Assembly: GCA_910579185.1 (NCBI GenBank)
Contig: CAJTTG010000003.1
Span: forward strand, 62,001-126,000
DNA: 64,000 nucleotides
Source of the DNA: an uncultured Muribaculaceae bacterium
GTDB taxonomy: Bacteria > Bacteroidota > Bacteroidia > Bacteroidales > Muribaculaceae
Direction: 5' to 3'
Positions 43,446 to 53,055 of this stretch are shown here, piece by piece. Positions within the stretch are counted from its first letter, which is position 1. Each line of letters opens with the position of its first letter. A program made the translations under genes and the position numbers. The notes under the pieces were generated by a model. It was not told the DNA's origin, made no database searches, and saw only the letters and a list, made by a program, of their open reading frames with translations.

Positions 43446-44808
43446 AAATTTGAGATTCGAAGTCTTTTTTCAGCGTCTGTTTGTAATTACAGATCTTTAA
43501 ATACCCTTGTTTAGCTTGTTCAATACCACTGGTATATTCATTGGCAATCTGTTTTTGTGTTTCCAAAATTGGAATCGGTATTAACAAGTTTTCCAAGTAC
43601 GACGCAGGTACTCTTTGTTGACCGGATGAGCCAGTGAAATATTTTTTAGCATCAGATAGTACATCACAGTGACGCAACAATGTATGAATATATTGGGGTA
43701 AAACTTCGGCTGATTTTATGCGGATAACGTGAAATTCAGTTGATCCACACCCTTTGCCATTAACCAAATTTTGTAGTAATGTAGACTTGCCATTTTGCAT
43801 ACAAGGTGTGATTCGTGCCCATATAATGTCTCCATTTTGAAATTTGGTATAGCCTTTAATTTCCGACCTTTTAAGAGTCTTTTTGCCAATCCATTCACCA
43901 TAATCATCAGATATGTCCTCCATTGGTATGAATGATATTTCATCATCTTCTGATAAGATTGAAAAATCAGTTTTGGGGTTTATATATGCTAAATCCGATA
44001 GTCTTTTACAGGTGAATTTACTTTTCCCAAAAGGTGAAATTTCCGTATGTAATATCTGTGGAACACTCCAAGAATCAATATTTCTGTAATAATGATAGTG
44101 TATTAATTTTTTTTCTATATGTCCAGGATATGGAGCAACCTCCAACGAATTTCTGACACAAACTGTTGCATTTAAGTCAATATCCATGACTTTAAGTTCT
44201 TCCATTTTTATGAAAAACATTGTGTCATTATATGACTTAACTAGTTTATTCTGCTCTTCTATTGATGGAATAGGAACTTTTATATTAAGAAATAACGACT
44301 CCTGTAGATAATGGCGATTTGTTGTTCCATTACTTGCTTGTTCACAAAATTGAATAAACGCTTCTGTGGTTGTAAGAAGTGCTAAATAGTGAGGGTTGAT
44401 TATGTTGTAATCTACATCAAATGTCCAAAAATTACCAGTAATAATTCCACCGTCTAATTTTTTAGGAACAACACCAAAAGCACCATTACGAGCATCAATC
44501 TTAGATAGTAGAAATTGTCCTTCTGAGATTAAAAATTGATTTTTGGTACCGATTTTCGATCCTATAATTTCATCTCTAAGAGATATTCCTCCATTGCGAA
44601 TGCGTATTCTTGGTCGTTTATAGATTATGTCATCGTCTATAGTTATAGCCGTTTTGTTGCGTGTCAAAAAATCACCGATACGCATCATTGGGTATGCTCT
44701 ATTAAATGCAATTATTGAATCGCTAAGATACTGCACACTCCAATTAAATAATCCACTAAATGGGATTGCTGAAATATATTTCATCGTGTTTAGCATAATT
44801 TTTCCCAT
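43438..44808 (-). CDS. hsdS: Type I restriction specificity subunit HsdS
   Basis: 456 residues with two target-recognition domains in tandem. The first runs to about 190, with NFWTFDVDYNIINPHYLALL and NRHYLQESLFLNIKVPIPSI (the conserved end of a TRD, followed by a coiled coil). The second has GDIIWARITPCMQNGKSTLL and QQRVPASYLENLLIPIPILE, then its own helix. Each TRD reads half of a bipartite site. It overlaps the methylase gene by 19 bases. Full length, no visible damage, and no inverted hsdS fragments nearby. Confidence 0.87.
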   Translation of the reverse strand: MGKIMLNTMKYISAIPFSGLFNWSVQYLSDSIIAFNRAYPMMRIGDFLTRNKTAITIDDDIIYKRPRIRIRNGGISLRDEIIGSKIGTKNQFLISEGQFLLSKIDARNGAFGVVPKKLDGGIITGNFWTFDVDYNIINPHYLALLTTTEAFIQFCEQASNGTTNRHYLQESLFLNIKVPIPSIEEQNKLVKSYNDTMFFIKMEELKVMDIDLNATVCVRNSLEVAPYPGHIEKKLIHYHYYRNIDSWSVPQILHTEISPFGKSKFTCKRLSDLAYINPKTDFSILSEDDEISFIPMEDISDDYGEWIGKKTLKRSEIKGYTKFQNGDIIWARITPCMQNGKSTLLQNLVNGKGCGSTEFHVIRIKSAEVLPQYIHTLLRHCDVLSDAKKYFTGSSGQQRVPASYLENLLIPIPILETQKQIANEYTSGIEQAKQGYLKICNYKQTLKKDFESQIFE

Positions 44809-47033
44809 TCGTTATTATTCAACTTTTTATATAAGAGATTGTCCGCTACCTTATATTCATATTGTTTTGCTGCAGATTCCCATAGTTTATTTACCTTGCG
44901 ATAAGGGGTGTACTCTTTGAGCAAATCTTCTAATTCGTTTTCACATTCGGCTCCTGTAGTTGTGATGCCTGCTTTCTGTACTTGGGCAATTGGTATCTGG
45001 TAGTCGAAAAGCTGTTTGACTATAGGTTTAGTTTCTTGCTCTATTTGTATTTCAAGTTTTTTTAGTTCGGCTTTCTTTGCTTTTATTTCTGTACGTGAGT
45101 TTTCCTTATTTTCAATAAATGTCTTTAGTTCGGCAAGTTGTTCTGCATATTTAGTTGTAACTTGTTCGTGAGCTTTCAATTTAGCTTGCTGATACTCTGT
45201 TGCTTCACTATCTGTAAACTTCTTGAAGAACATCAGACTTGGCTTGACGGTTGCTCCCGAAGCCATAAAAACATCCTGAGGAATAGAGGTTATCAATATG
45301 ATTTTTGCCATGCTTTCGAAGAGTTCTCGAACGTTTTGCAAGTTGGAGTTATTTAACACACCTTCGGGTAAAACAATACCCAAACGACCTCCCGGTTTCA
45401 ACAACCGCAAGCATCGTTCTATAAACAGCACTTCTGTTAAGCCGCTTAGTTTTCCCGACTCATAAAGTCCGAGCACTGATTTATTGAGATTTCCATTTAC
45501 TTGTTGTAGCGCGTGTATATATTCATCACCATAACGTTCTGTGTAGTATTCAATTTTCGCCTCATCGGTAAACATATCCGCTTCAGTGATCTTGAGGGAT
45601 TTTTCAACACGAGAACCAAAAGGCGGATTTGTAAGAATCACATCAAAGCGATTCTCAAAGATGCCATTCACATTTAGCAACCCATCGTGATGGTGAACTC
45701 CGCCATGGCCATCACCGTGCATAATCATATTCATCTTGGCTGTACGGGCCATACGAGGATTGGCATCGGTGCCAAAAATACAATCGTGAGATAGTTGTTT
45801 CAATCTACTTCCGTCATGTGTTGTATCTAGTTCATGATTTAAAATAGCAAAATATTCATTTACACGTCTATCAATTTCAGCTTTTCCCTTATCATTCAGC
45901 GACTCATAGTTTTCATTAAATAGCTGAGCTTTGATTTGATTTTTAGCTTTTTGAATATCATTTTCAATCTTTTCCCGTACATACTCAAAAGCTTTGATAA
46001 GGAATCCACCACTACCACAGCAGGGGTCACATATAATCTCTCCTTCTTCGGGATCAAGCAGTGCTACCATGAAATCAACAATGGTTCGTGGCGTAAAGAA
46101 TTGTCCCAATTCTCCACGGAATGTTTTACCCAAAAATTTTTCAAAAGCAATTCCTTTTACATCATCGGCTGTATGATATAAGTTGTAAATCTCTAATTCT
46201 TTAACTATCGCTTCAAAACTGGCTTCTTTGATTTTTATTGTGTCGTTTTCATCAAACAAATCATCTTTCGCAAATTGTTGCTTTGTTTTTGCAAATAAAT
46301 TTTGATAAAATGGTGTAGCATCTGTAACTCCCATCTCTTTATTTAGCGTTTTATATGCTTTGCGATTATTCACAAATCTGTCTTTTGAGAAAATTTGTCC
46401 TTCATCACTTTCTCTTTCGTATCGTATCTTTATAAATAAAACCTTGCTTATTTCATCAAAAGCTGCTTCTGGAGACAGTTTGTCGTTGTTTCGGATAATG
46501 TTGTGACACTTGAAAAGCAAGCGACTGAACTCATCTCGTGTAAACGCTTTTGTTTGGTTCAATAACTCTTTGATTTTTTTTGAGTTATTCAATTCCTCAG
46601 ATTTTGGTATATCAACAATTTCTTCAAGTCGTTTCGGTAATCTTCCCTTTACGACTTTAAACACACGTGTTTCCTTTAAGTTTGTTGTTACAAAGAAATC
46701 AGCTCCTGCCCAAGCTGCATAATTGTAGCCTTGAAAGTAGTCTTCTTCTCGGATAGTAATATGCTCAGCTTTGCATTCTACAACAATAGTTGCAGATTCT
46801 TCATTACTTTTGGCAGATGCGGATTTCCAAATTACGATATCAGCTCTTGCTTTACCTTGTCCCCGATGAGAATTGTCGACTTGTATTTCTTGCCCCATCT
46901 GTTCTAAACCGAATCCATAGTGGTTTACCAATCGACAGATGTATTCTTGACGAACACGTTCTTCTGGAGTTAGTACAAGCCACTTGTCTTTTAAAGGTGC
47001 AAATATCTTATTGTCTTTTATCTTGACTTCCAT
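44790..47033 (-). CDS. Fused nuclease (HSDR_N) and N6-adenine DNA methylase
   Basis: 747 residues. The N-terminal 130 residues are the HSDR_N-type PD-(D/E)xK fold: Asp65 in ARADIVIWK and Glu86-x-Lys88 in IVVECKAEH. The type I methylase follows: HsdM helical region, LGQFFTPRTIVDFMVAL, motif I CDPCCGSGGFLIKAF (336-349) and motif IV NPPF (469-472). The C-terminus is a coiled coil (TEIKAKKAELKKLEIQIEQE). Restriction and modification in one chain, with no separate helicase HsdR, resembles type IIG or BcgI-like organisation joined to HsdS. Preceded by an XRE regulator. Confidence 0.82.
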   Translation of the reverse strand: MEVKIKDNKIFAPLKDKWLVLTPEERVRQEYICRLVNHYGFGLEQMGQEIQVDNSHRGQGKARADIVIWKSASAKSNEESATIVVECKAEHITIREEDYFQGYNYAAWAGADFFVTTNLKETRVFKVVKGRLPKRLEEIVDIPKSEELNNSKKIKELLNQTKAFTRDEFSRLLFKCHNIIRNNDKLSPEAAFDEISKVLFIKIRYERESDEGQIFSKDRFVNNRKAYKTLNKEMGVTDATPFYQNLFAKTKQQFAKDDLFDENDTIKIKEASFEAIVKELEIYNLYHTADDVKGIAFEKFLGKTFRGELGQFFTPRTIVDFMVALLDPEEGEIICDPCCGSGGFLIKAFEYVREKIENDIQKAKNQIKAQLFNENYESLNDKGKAEIDRRVNEYFAILNHELDTTHDGSRLKQLSHDCIFGTDANPRMARTAKMNMIMHGDGHGGVHHHDGLLNVNGIFENRFDVILTNPPFGSRVEKSLKITEADMFTDEAKIEYYTERYGDEYIHALQQVNGNLNKSVLGLYESGKLSGLTEVLFIERCLRLLKPGGRLGIVLPEGVLNNSNLQNVRELFESMAKIILITSIPQDVFMASGATVKPSLMFFKKFTDSEATEYQQAKLKAHEQVTTKYAEQLAELKTFIENKENSRTEIKAKKAELKKLEIQIEQETKPIVKQLFDYQIPIAQVQKAGITTTGAECENELEDLLKEYTPYRKVNKLWESAAKQYEYKVADNLLYKKLNNNEWEKLC

Positions 47034-47038
47034 GTTTT

Positions 47039-47242
47039 TTATTCTTTACTATCAATTAAATCTTTGGGATTAATTTGAAGAATCTTTGCTATTTCAAATA
47101 ATACTTCTAAACTGGGTTGCCGTCTGTTACATACATACGCATTAACGATACAGAAACTCTTGCCAAGTTTTTCTGCCAGCCAAGTTTGCTTGATGCCTCT
47201 TTCTTCAAGTACCTCTTTTATCCGATTCATGGTTTTATCCAT
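47039..47242 (-). CDS. XRE-family helix-turn-helix regulator
   Basis: 67 residues, essentially one Cro/C1-type HTH: EVLEERGIKQTWLAEKLGKS followed by VNAYVCNRRQPSLEVLFEIA and a conserved LQINPKDLID end. The size matches restriction-system control (C) proteins. It lies 5 bases before the nuclease-methylase start, at the head of the operon, and probably controls timing of its expression. An alternative start at MNRIKEV four codons on is possible. Confidence 0.82.
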   Translation of the reverse strand: MDKTMNRIKEVLEERGIKQTWLAEKLGKSFCIVNAYVCNRRQPSLEVLFEIAKILQINPKDLIDSKE

Positions 47243-47273
47243 TGTATTATTCTTTACATAAAAAGTCTATAGT

Positions 47274-47554
47274 TTAATCAACCATTAATGCTGTTATTGT
47301 AACTCCATGTTTTGTGTCATCGTTCTTGATAGATGATTTTACAACAGAGTAAATGAAACTTGCTACTAAATGCAGCATCTTGTTGACTAGTTTATCTTCC
47401 GGTTTATTGTTAAGTGTTGCATATATACTTTGTAAAGCCGTAATTGCAGCATTTGCTTTTGCAAAATTTTCATTAATCGGTGCAATACCTTCCGCAATGC
47501 TTACTGCATATTTAGATACCGCAAGTATGTCGGCAACTTTCAGTTGTTGTCCAT
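47274..47554 (-). pseudogene. Small decayed gene upstream of restriction-like operon
   Basis: An ATG at 47554 gives MDNN-stop, but a shift of one base opens a 90-codon frame reading LKVADILAVSKYAVSIAEGI and, later, NKPEDKLVNKMLHLVASFIY and KNDDTKHGVTITALMVD, which looks like genuine helical protein. No in-frame ATG exists before the last third. A one-base deletion near the start is the simplest explanation. Family not recognised. Confidence 0.45.
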
Positions 47555-47595
47555 GTGGGTTTTAATATAAAAACTCTTCTTGCCTAAATATGTGA

Positions 47596-47908
47596 TTAGA
47601 CGGATAAGGAATATTTTGCGCATGTGTAATTAGTTTTATAAATATTGCGTTGGCAAAGTTCGTTATACAAAGCTTTAAGGCAACCTTCGATATCCCATTT
47701 CAATTGTTCTGTTGTTAACCGTTCAATAGGAAAAATTTTGAGGTTTGCAAGGGGGGTATTTGGTATAGAGAATCTTACTACTTTCATTAATGATGGAATT
47801 TTCAAGATTTGGAATATTTATTTGTTTGGCTTCTGTATAGGAATTAATCGTTTCCGTTCTATTCCATGAAATATATGCTCGGTAAAGATTAGAATATGCG
47901 ATTTCCAA
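47596..47908 (-). pseudogene. Possible broken small gene with C6 run
   Basis: Two overlapping frames, 47723-47908 (MEIAYSNLYRAYISWNRTET) and 47596-47805 (VRFSIPNTPLANLKIFPIER, then LTTEQLKWDIEGCLKALYNE), could be halves of one protein separated by a frameshift near a run of six identical bases at 47751-47756. Neither half is recognised and the reading is tentative. Confidence 0.3.
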
Positions 47909-48649
47909 TCTTAAGACTTTATTAGCCTATTGCTGTTCATGTATGTTTATTACGTTCATATATTTATTGTTTGTTGGTTTGCAAAGATATAAAATTATCT
48001 GCTATATAAAGTGAAAAGGAGAAAAAAAACTCCTTAATCTTCAACAAAATATCAGACATTTAAATCTTTAATCGCCAATCCATAGTTGTCTTGTCCGAAC
48101 GGGTCTTTATGGATGAGTTTCAAAAATAGACCAAAATGCGCAAAAATCGGCAATTTTGACCAATAAAAAACGCCCCTGAAAAGAGGCGTTTCGTGTTATT
48201 TATCAGCTAATTATATTATTTTCAGGTGTTTATCTATTTGTTGATGTGTGCCATATAATCAACTGATGGACAGTGAGTTAGTTTCTTAAGGGTACGGATG
48301 GAAGATGTGCTAAGTTGTTTACTTTCAATGATTTATTGTGTGATTGGATTTTGAAAGTGCAAATTGCTTGCAATCAGCGTTTTCGGGCCATTTGTATGTA
48401 CCGCTATGTTCTTATTTCTGTGAGACAAATCCGTAAGGATTCGCGAGTGGGCTTGAAGCGTATGTCGGCGACCATGAAGTAGGTGACCAACGGGAACAAC
48501 CCGGTGCGCGGTGGTGAAGCCATCAAGATCCACCGCAAAGTTATATAAAATCACAGAAACTAAAAAATAATCACGAAAAAATTATGCTATTCTCCGTGAA
48601 TTTAAGGAGAATATTTGGTGGTTTAGCTGCAAATTCCTAGATTTGTGAC
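47909..48649. other. Intergenic remnant region
   Basis: About 740 bases without an intact gene. It holds a hairpin terminator (48169-48190) and, on the plus strand at 48415-48546, a short frame with an internal TAG (RKDSRVGLKRMSATMK, then VTNGNNPVRGGEAIKIHRKV) that looks like the decayed C-terminus of a small basic protein; family not recognised. This probably marks the seam between the two defence clusters. Confidence 0.4.
48169..48190 (-). terminator. Intrinsic terminator (leftward)
   Basis: AACGCCCCT and AGAGGCGTT form a stem with one mismatch and a four-base loop. On the minus strand it is followed by six T, giving a normal rho-independent terminator. No intact minus-strand gene lies directly upstream, so it may be a relic; it could also work weakly rightward. 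Confidence 0.6.
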
Positions 48650-49765
48650 ATGAGACGAACTGTAAGACATGGTGCCTATATATGGCAACTGAAGGATTGG
48701 CCTGAGTTCCGCTGGGACTCCGAGGCGTTGCTTGAACCGCTTAGTCGGCTCAGTCAGTTGCATGGACTCCTCAACGGCAGGATGTCGATGCTTGGATTCA
48801 ACGAGAAGTGTCGGTCGCTGTTGTCTGCCATGACCGAGGAGCTGATAAGCTCTTCGGAGATCGAGGGTGTGTTGTTAAACCCCAATTCGGTGCGTAGCAG
48901 TATCGCCCGACGGCTCGGAATCGAAGATGACGGATTATTGGTTGAAGATCATTATGTCGAGGGGTTGGTCGATGTTATGCTTGATGCTGTGTGTAATTGT
49001 CGGGAGCCATTGACTGATGAGCGGTTGTTCGATTGGCACGCTGCTTTGTTTCCGTTTGGGCGAAGCGGTATGCACAGAATCACCGTTGCCGATTGGAGAA
49101 AAGGAGAGGAGCCGATGCAGGTAGTGTCCGGCGCTTTCGGGCATGAGAAGGTGCATTATGAGGCTCCGCGATCGGATGCTGTTCCGGCTGAGATGGAGCG
49201 GTTGATTGAGTGGTGCAATACGGCCAATCAGTCACCGTTTATCATGGCTGCTGTGGCGCACTTGTGGTTTGTTACCATACATCCGTTTGACGACGGCAAC
49301 GGTCGCATCAGCCGCACGCTTGCCGATATGCTTCTTGCCCGGCTTGATGAGGATTCAGCGCGATATTACAGTATGTCGGCTGAAATCAACCGTAACAAGA
49401 AGGCATATTATGAGGTTCTCGAGCGAACTCAAAAAAGCAATCTTGACATAACGGAATGGATGCTGTGGTTCTTCGGCTGTCTGGAAAATGCCATTGTTCG
49501 CGCATTCGGTATAATCGAGCGAACGTTGCAGAAAGCAGCATATTGGGATGAGTTCCGCGATGTTGATATAAATGAACGTCAGCGCAAGGTTGTCAACCGC
49601 CTGTGGGATGGCTTTGAGGGAAAACTGACATCTTCAAAATGGGCAAAGATATGCGGTTGCTCGCAAGACACAGCGTTGCGCGACATCAACGATCTTATAG
49701 CCAAAGGTATGCTCCGCAATAGCGGCGAAGGCGGACGCAGCGCCAACTATCTCCTGCCGGAATAA
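48650..49765 (+). CDS. Fic-domain protein with DUF4172
   Basis: 371 residues. The N-terminal DUF4172-like part reads AYIWQLKDWPEFRWDSEAL. The inhibitory-helix motif is in EELISSSEIEGVLLN ([S/T]-x3-E-G form), the Fic active site is HPFDDGNGRISRTLADML and a C-terminal winged helix begins about 315 (KLTSSKWAKICGCSQDTALR). Fic proteins AMPylate target proteins; an N-terminal inhibitory helix usually keeps them silent. The only sizeable plus-strand gene in the window, convergent with a second Fic gene. Confidence 0.9.
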   Translation: MRRTVRHGAYIWQLKDWPEFRWDSEALLEPLSRLSQLHGLLNGRMSMLGFNEKCRSLLSAMTEELISSSEIEGVLLNPNSVRSSIARRLGIEDDGLLVEDHYVEGLVDVMLDAVCNCREPLTDERLFDWHAALFPFGRSGMHRITVADWRKGEEPMQVVSGAFGHEKVHYEAPRSDAVPAEMERLIEWCNTANQSPFIMAAVAHLWFVTIHPFDDGNGRISRTLADMLLARLDEDSARYYSMSAEINRNKKAYYEVLERTQKSNLDITEWMLWFFGCLENAIVRAFGIIERTLQKAAYWDEFRDVDINERQRKVVNRLWDGFEGKLTSSKWAKICGCSQDTALRDINDLIAKGMLRNSGEGGRSANYLLPE

Positions 49766-49837
49766 AAGAATGATAGTAAATTTAGTTATTGCATAAAGCG
49801 CAACAACTGAATCCCCCATTTTAAAAATATTCTCGGA

Positions 49838-50869
49838 TTATTTTGAAAACGTCCATCTTCCAGTTTTGTCAGAGCCCAGACGACGGATGTATCCGTTGCT
49901 TTGCAGTTGCTTTATCGCTCGGGCCACAGTAGCCCGTCCAAGGTTGAGCATTGAGGCATATTCATCATAAGTATATTCAGGATGTGCTTTGATAGCATCA
50001 AGCACACGACTGATATTACCGGTCAGCTCCAATGCTTTTACAGTATCATTTACAGTATCACTTTTGGCTGTATTTACAGTATCATTCCCTTGATACTGTA
50101 AAACTCTGCGGTCAAGATTGGCGATGTGATGACGAAGCATCACATCTTGGGCAATGGAAGAGTCCTCATTTTCCCGACTGTCAACCAACGACTGGATATA
50201 TTCACACTTATCCTCTTTTGTGACGATAGATGGAACGAGTCCCAACTGACGCTGTATCATATTCATCACCATGCGTGTAGTTCTACCATTACCATCAACC
50301 CAAGGATGGATAGTGACAAGCCGAAAGTGTGCCTCGAAACTCAGGCTGTAACACGCTGCAATATCATTTTTGTTGGCAACTGCAATTTCGTCATTAAGCC
50401 ATTTGCAAAAATCATCAACCGCCTTTGGCACTTTATTATAAGCAAGGTAACTCCTGCCACCGATACCAGCGCTGACATTGCACAAGCGGAACTCTCCTTT
50501 TGATGAATTAAATTGCCCGGCGATAGTTGAATATTCACTTCCAGTACGACGCATCACAAGTGCTGCCAGCTGTTGCAATAATGATGGCGTATAGATTGGA
50601 TTCACCGACGCTATACTGAACGCATGAAGATAAGCGTCTTTAAGATCAATGTTCATCATCTGCTCTGTCAGAGAGCGTCCTTTTGCAGCTATACCCTCAT
50701 CGAAAAGCAACTGATTCTCAATCTCAGTAACCGTTGAACCCTCAATGGCAGTGGAATGAGTTACAATGGAATAAAGGTAGAATTTCTGATAATCTACCTG
50801 TTCCTCAACTCCCGAAGCTATATATGCTCTCAGAGTTTCCTCAATTTTTATGTCAAGTTCCTTGTCCAT
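49838..50869 (-). CDS. Fic-domain protein, class II-like
   Basis: 343 residues. Inhibitory motif STAIEGSTV near residue 36-44, Fic motif HPWVDGNGRTTRMVMNMIQ and a C-terminal winged helix (YDEYASMLNLGRATVARAIK). A Ser/Thr/Asp-rich linker with near-repeats (NDTVNTAKSDTVNDTVKALE) joins the domains. Different subtype from the plus-strand Fic gene, with little identity outside the motif. Either AMPylation of a host target or a toxin-like role is possible; no antitoxin gene is adjacent. Confidence 0.9.
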   Translation of the reverse strand: MDKELDIKIEETLRAYIASGVEEQVDYQKFYLYSIVTHSTAIEGSTVTEIENQLLFDEGIAAKGRSLTEQMMNIDLKDAYLHAFSIASVNPIYTPSLLQQLAALVMRRTGSEYSTIAGQFNSSKGEFRLCNVSAGIGGRSYLAYNKVPKAVDDFCKWLNDEIAVANKNDIAACYSLSFEAHFRLVTIHPWVDGNGRTTRMVMNMIQRQLGLVPSIVTKEDKCEYIQSLVDSRENEDSSIAQDVMLRHHIANLDRRVLQYQGNDTVNTAKSDTVNDTVKALELTGNISRVLDAIKAHPEYTYDEYASMLNLGRATVARAIKQLQSNGYIRRLGSDKTGRWTFSK

Positions 50870-50978
50870 TATATTATAGAAATTGTATAGGTAATGGTTA
50901 AGCTACGTTATCTATATATGTGGTTTTTATTGACAAAAATTGTTGATATAACGAATTCAGAATATGTCATTCTCTAAT

Positions 50979-53045
50979 TCATTTATTTTTTTCAGTTTCA
51001 TTCTCGGTATTGTTATTATTTTGCCAATCGCTTGAAATACCACTCCAATCAATTTCGCGTTTTTCAGCTCCGACCCAAACGTTCCAAAAATCAGGGTCAT
51101 CTGATTGAGGACACTGTTTTTTAGGCAAGGTTCTCATCTTAACCAAAATTGGTAATTCAGATGCCCAACCCAATAGAACAGCATGTTGAGATGGCAAGGT
51201 AGGCATTTCTCTAAGAATCCCTCTCATGTTGTCTGGTAGTAATCGATGAATGAGTTCTTGATCTCGATCGTTAGATATTCGATGTAATAAGAATGTATTA
51301 CATTGAGAAAGAACCGTTGGAGATAATTCAGAAGGCCTTTGAGAAGATAAAACTAATCCTAACCCAAACTTTCTACCTTCACGAGCGATTTTTTCAAAGA
51401 CTTTACAACATTGGGCAGCAGAACCAATATTGTCTGTATCATCATTATATCTTTTGATGAAGTAATGAGCTTCTTCCATAATTAAGACAGTAGGAAGGCA
51501 CTTTTTATTTTGTTTCAAATAACGCTGCTGCGACTCGAAAATCATGCGAGCGATGACTGATGTAATAATATTTGTAACTTCAGAAGGAAGCAGTGATAAA
51601 TCAATTATTGTAAGAGACTCGCAGTTATTTTTACCAATATATGATTCTAGCCATTCGCTTAAATCTATTTCCGTACTATCTATTACTTTCTTTACACGAA
51701 CGTCAGTCAGAAGCGTTTTAATGCGTGGTAGCAAAGAAACTATGTAGTCTGTTGTATTAAGGATCTCTGCATTTGCTTCTATTGAACGTATAAAGTTATC
51801 GCCGACGTATGGAATTGGGCAATCCTCATCTGTAGGTAAAGACTCTTCTTCTTTTCCTCCAGCTATGTGAAAAATATTATTTAGAAAATCTAACAGACTG
51901 TTAACCTCTTGTCTAGTGTAATCAATATTGGCATAAGGTTTATTTCGTGGTAATTCAAGATCATTTACATATGTATTTAAATTCGATATTGAGTCATTTA
52001 GTTCTTGTGAATAAGAATCAGATGGTCTAAGTCCATTATTCCATTTATTCAGAGACTCTCTGAAATTTTTAGGCCCAGGAAAAATTCCCCATGGAGTACC
52101 TCTTCGAACATACTCCTTTAAGGCATTAATAAGTGTGCCAACATGACTCGCTAACTCTCTTTCCTTAGTTAGCTCTTTGAAATGAATACCACTTCTTACT
52201 GACTTTAAAGCATGTACTATAGTAGTTCTATGAGTTTTTGGAGACGCTTTTGTAAATCCGCACCATTCATCTGTATTCCATAGCCACAATGGTACTTGAA
52301 GTTGTCTTTTGCCATCTCCTGCCTCGATATTCACGGAATATATCCGAGCATCCGATTTATCCGCAAATGCCTTGCTATACTCTCCATTCGGGTCCAATAC
52401 GATGAAGCGACTATTTACGTTAGTGCTTCCACAAGCAATATTTCTTTTTGCACTTTCAAGAGACCAACGTATAAGACCAGCCACAGAACATGATTTACCA
52501 CTACCCGTGTTGCCGAGAACAGCAAGATGCCTTCCAAAAAGACGGTCAGGGTCAATCATAACTTTGGCGTTCCCAACTAAAGGACTATTGCCGATATGAA
52601 CACGTCTATTTTCTCCAGATTCTATTATTGAGCGTAATTGTTCGTCGGTGGGCAATATTACTATGTCGCCTACCGATGGAAATGTATCAAGACCTCTCTT
52701 AAATTTGAATCTATCTTCTTTGGTACATAAGGTGCCTACAGGCTGCAGTTCCATCCTTCGTAGAGGGAAAGGAAGATCGATTAATCCGAAATCCTGGAAT
52801 CCTTTCCTTTTTGGATACGGAGATCGTTGAATAGTAATCCATGATACTTGACCGACAACAAATCCGAGATCGATGGGTATAAGAACGTAACCATTAACTC
52901 TAGGGAAACTTCTTGGTGTTCCGGTATTAAGAGCAACGCTATCGGGAGACTCTATATCCAGCTGGACTTCAATTTTATCGGGAGATATATATTCCACCAA
53001 ACCGATTCTTAAAGAAGCAAGCTGATCCATGGGTGTTGTAATCAT
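50979..53045 (-). CDS. herA: HerA-like ATPase (DUF87), partner of SIR2
   Basis: 688 residues. An N-terminal beta-barrel (HAS-like, about 10-160) precedes the FtsK/HerA ATPase: Walker A LGNTGSGKSCSVAGLIRWSL (178-185), Walker B TVLIMEEAHYFIKRY (about 522) and the arginine-finger region LVLSSQRPSELSPTVLSQCN. HerA forms hexamers on DNA. Pairing with a SIR2 protein is the Nezha/SIR2-HerA anti-phage system, where NAD depletion and DNA degradation stop infection. The gap to the SIR2 gene is 10 bases. Confidence 0.88.
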   Translation of the reverse strand: MITTPMDQLASLRIGLVEYISPDKIEVQLDIESPDSVALNTGTPRSFPRVNGYVLIPIDLGFVVGQVSWITIQRSPYPKRKGFQDFGLIDLPFPLRRMELQPVGTLCTKEDRFKFKRGLDTFPSVGDIVILPTDEQLRSIIESGENRRVHIGNSPLVGNAKVMIDPDRLFGRHLAVLGNTGSGKSCSVAGLIRWSLESAKRNIACGSTNVNSRFIVLDPNGEYSKAFADKSDARIYSVNIEAGDGKRQLQVPLWLWNTDEWCGFTKASPKTHRTTIVHALKSVRSGIHFKELTKERELASHVGTLINALKEYVRRGTPWGIFPGPKNFRESLNKWNNGLRPSDSYSQELNDSISNLNTYVNDLELPRNKPYANIDYTRQEVNSLLDFLNNIFHIAGGKEEESLPTDEDCPIPYVGDNFIRSIEANAEILNTTDYIVSLLPRIKTLLTDVRVKKVIDSTEIDLSEWLESYIGKNNCESLTIIDLSLLPSEVTNIITSVIARMIFESQQRYLKQNKKCLPTVLIMEEAHYFIKRYNDDTDNIGSAAQCCKVFEKIAREGRKFGLGLVLSSQRPSELSPTVLSQCNTFLLHRISNDRDQELIHRLLPDNMRGILREMPTLPSQHAVLLGWASELPILVKMRTLPKKQCPQSDDPDFWNVWVGAEKREIDWSGISSDWQNNNNTENETEKNK

Positions 53046-53055
53046 ATTCTGAAGT

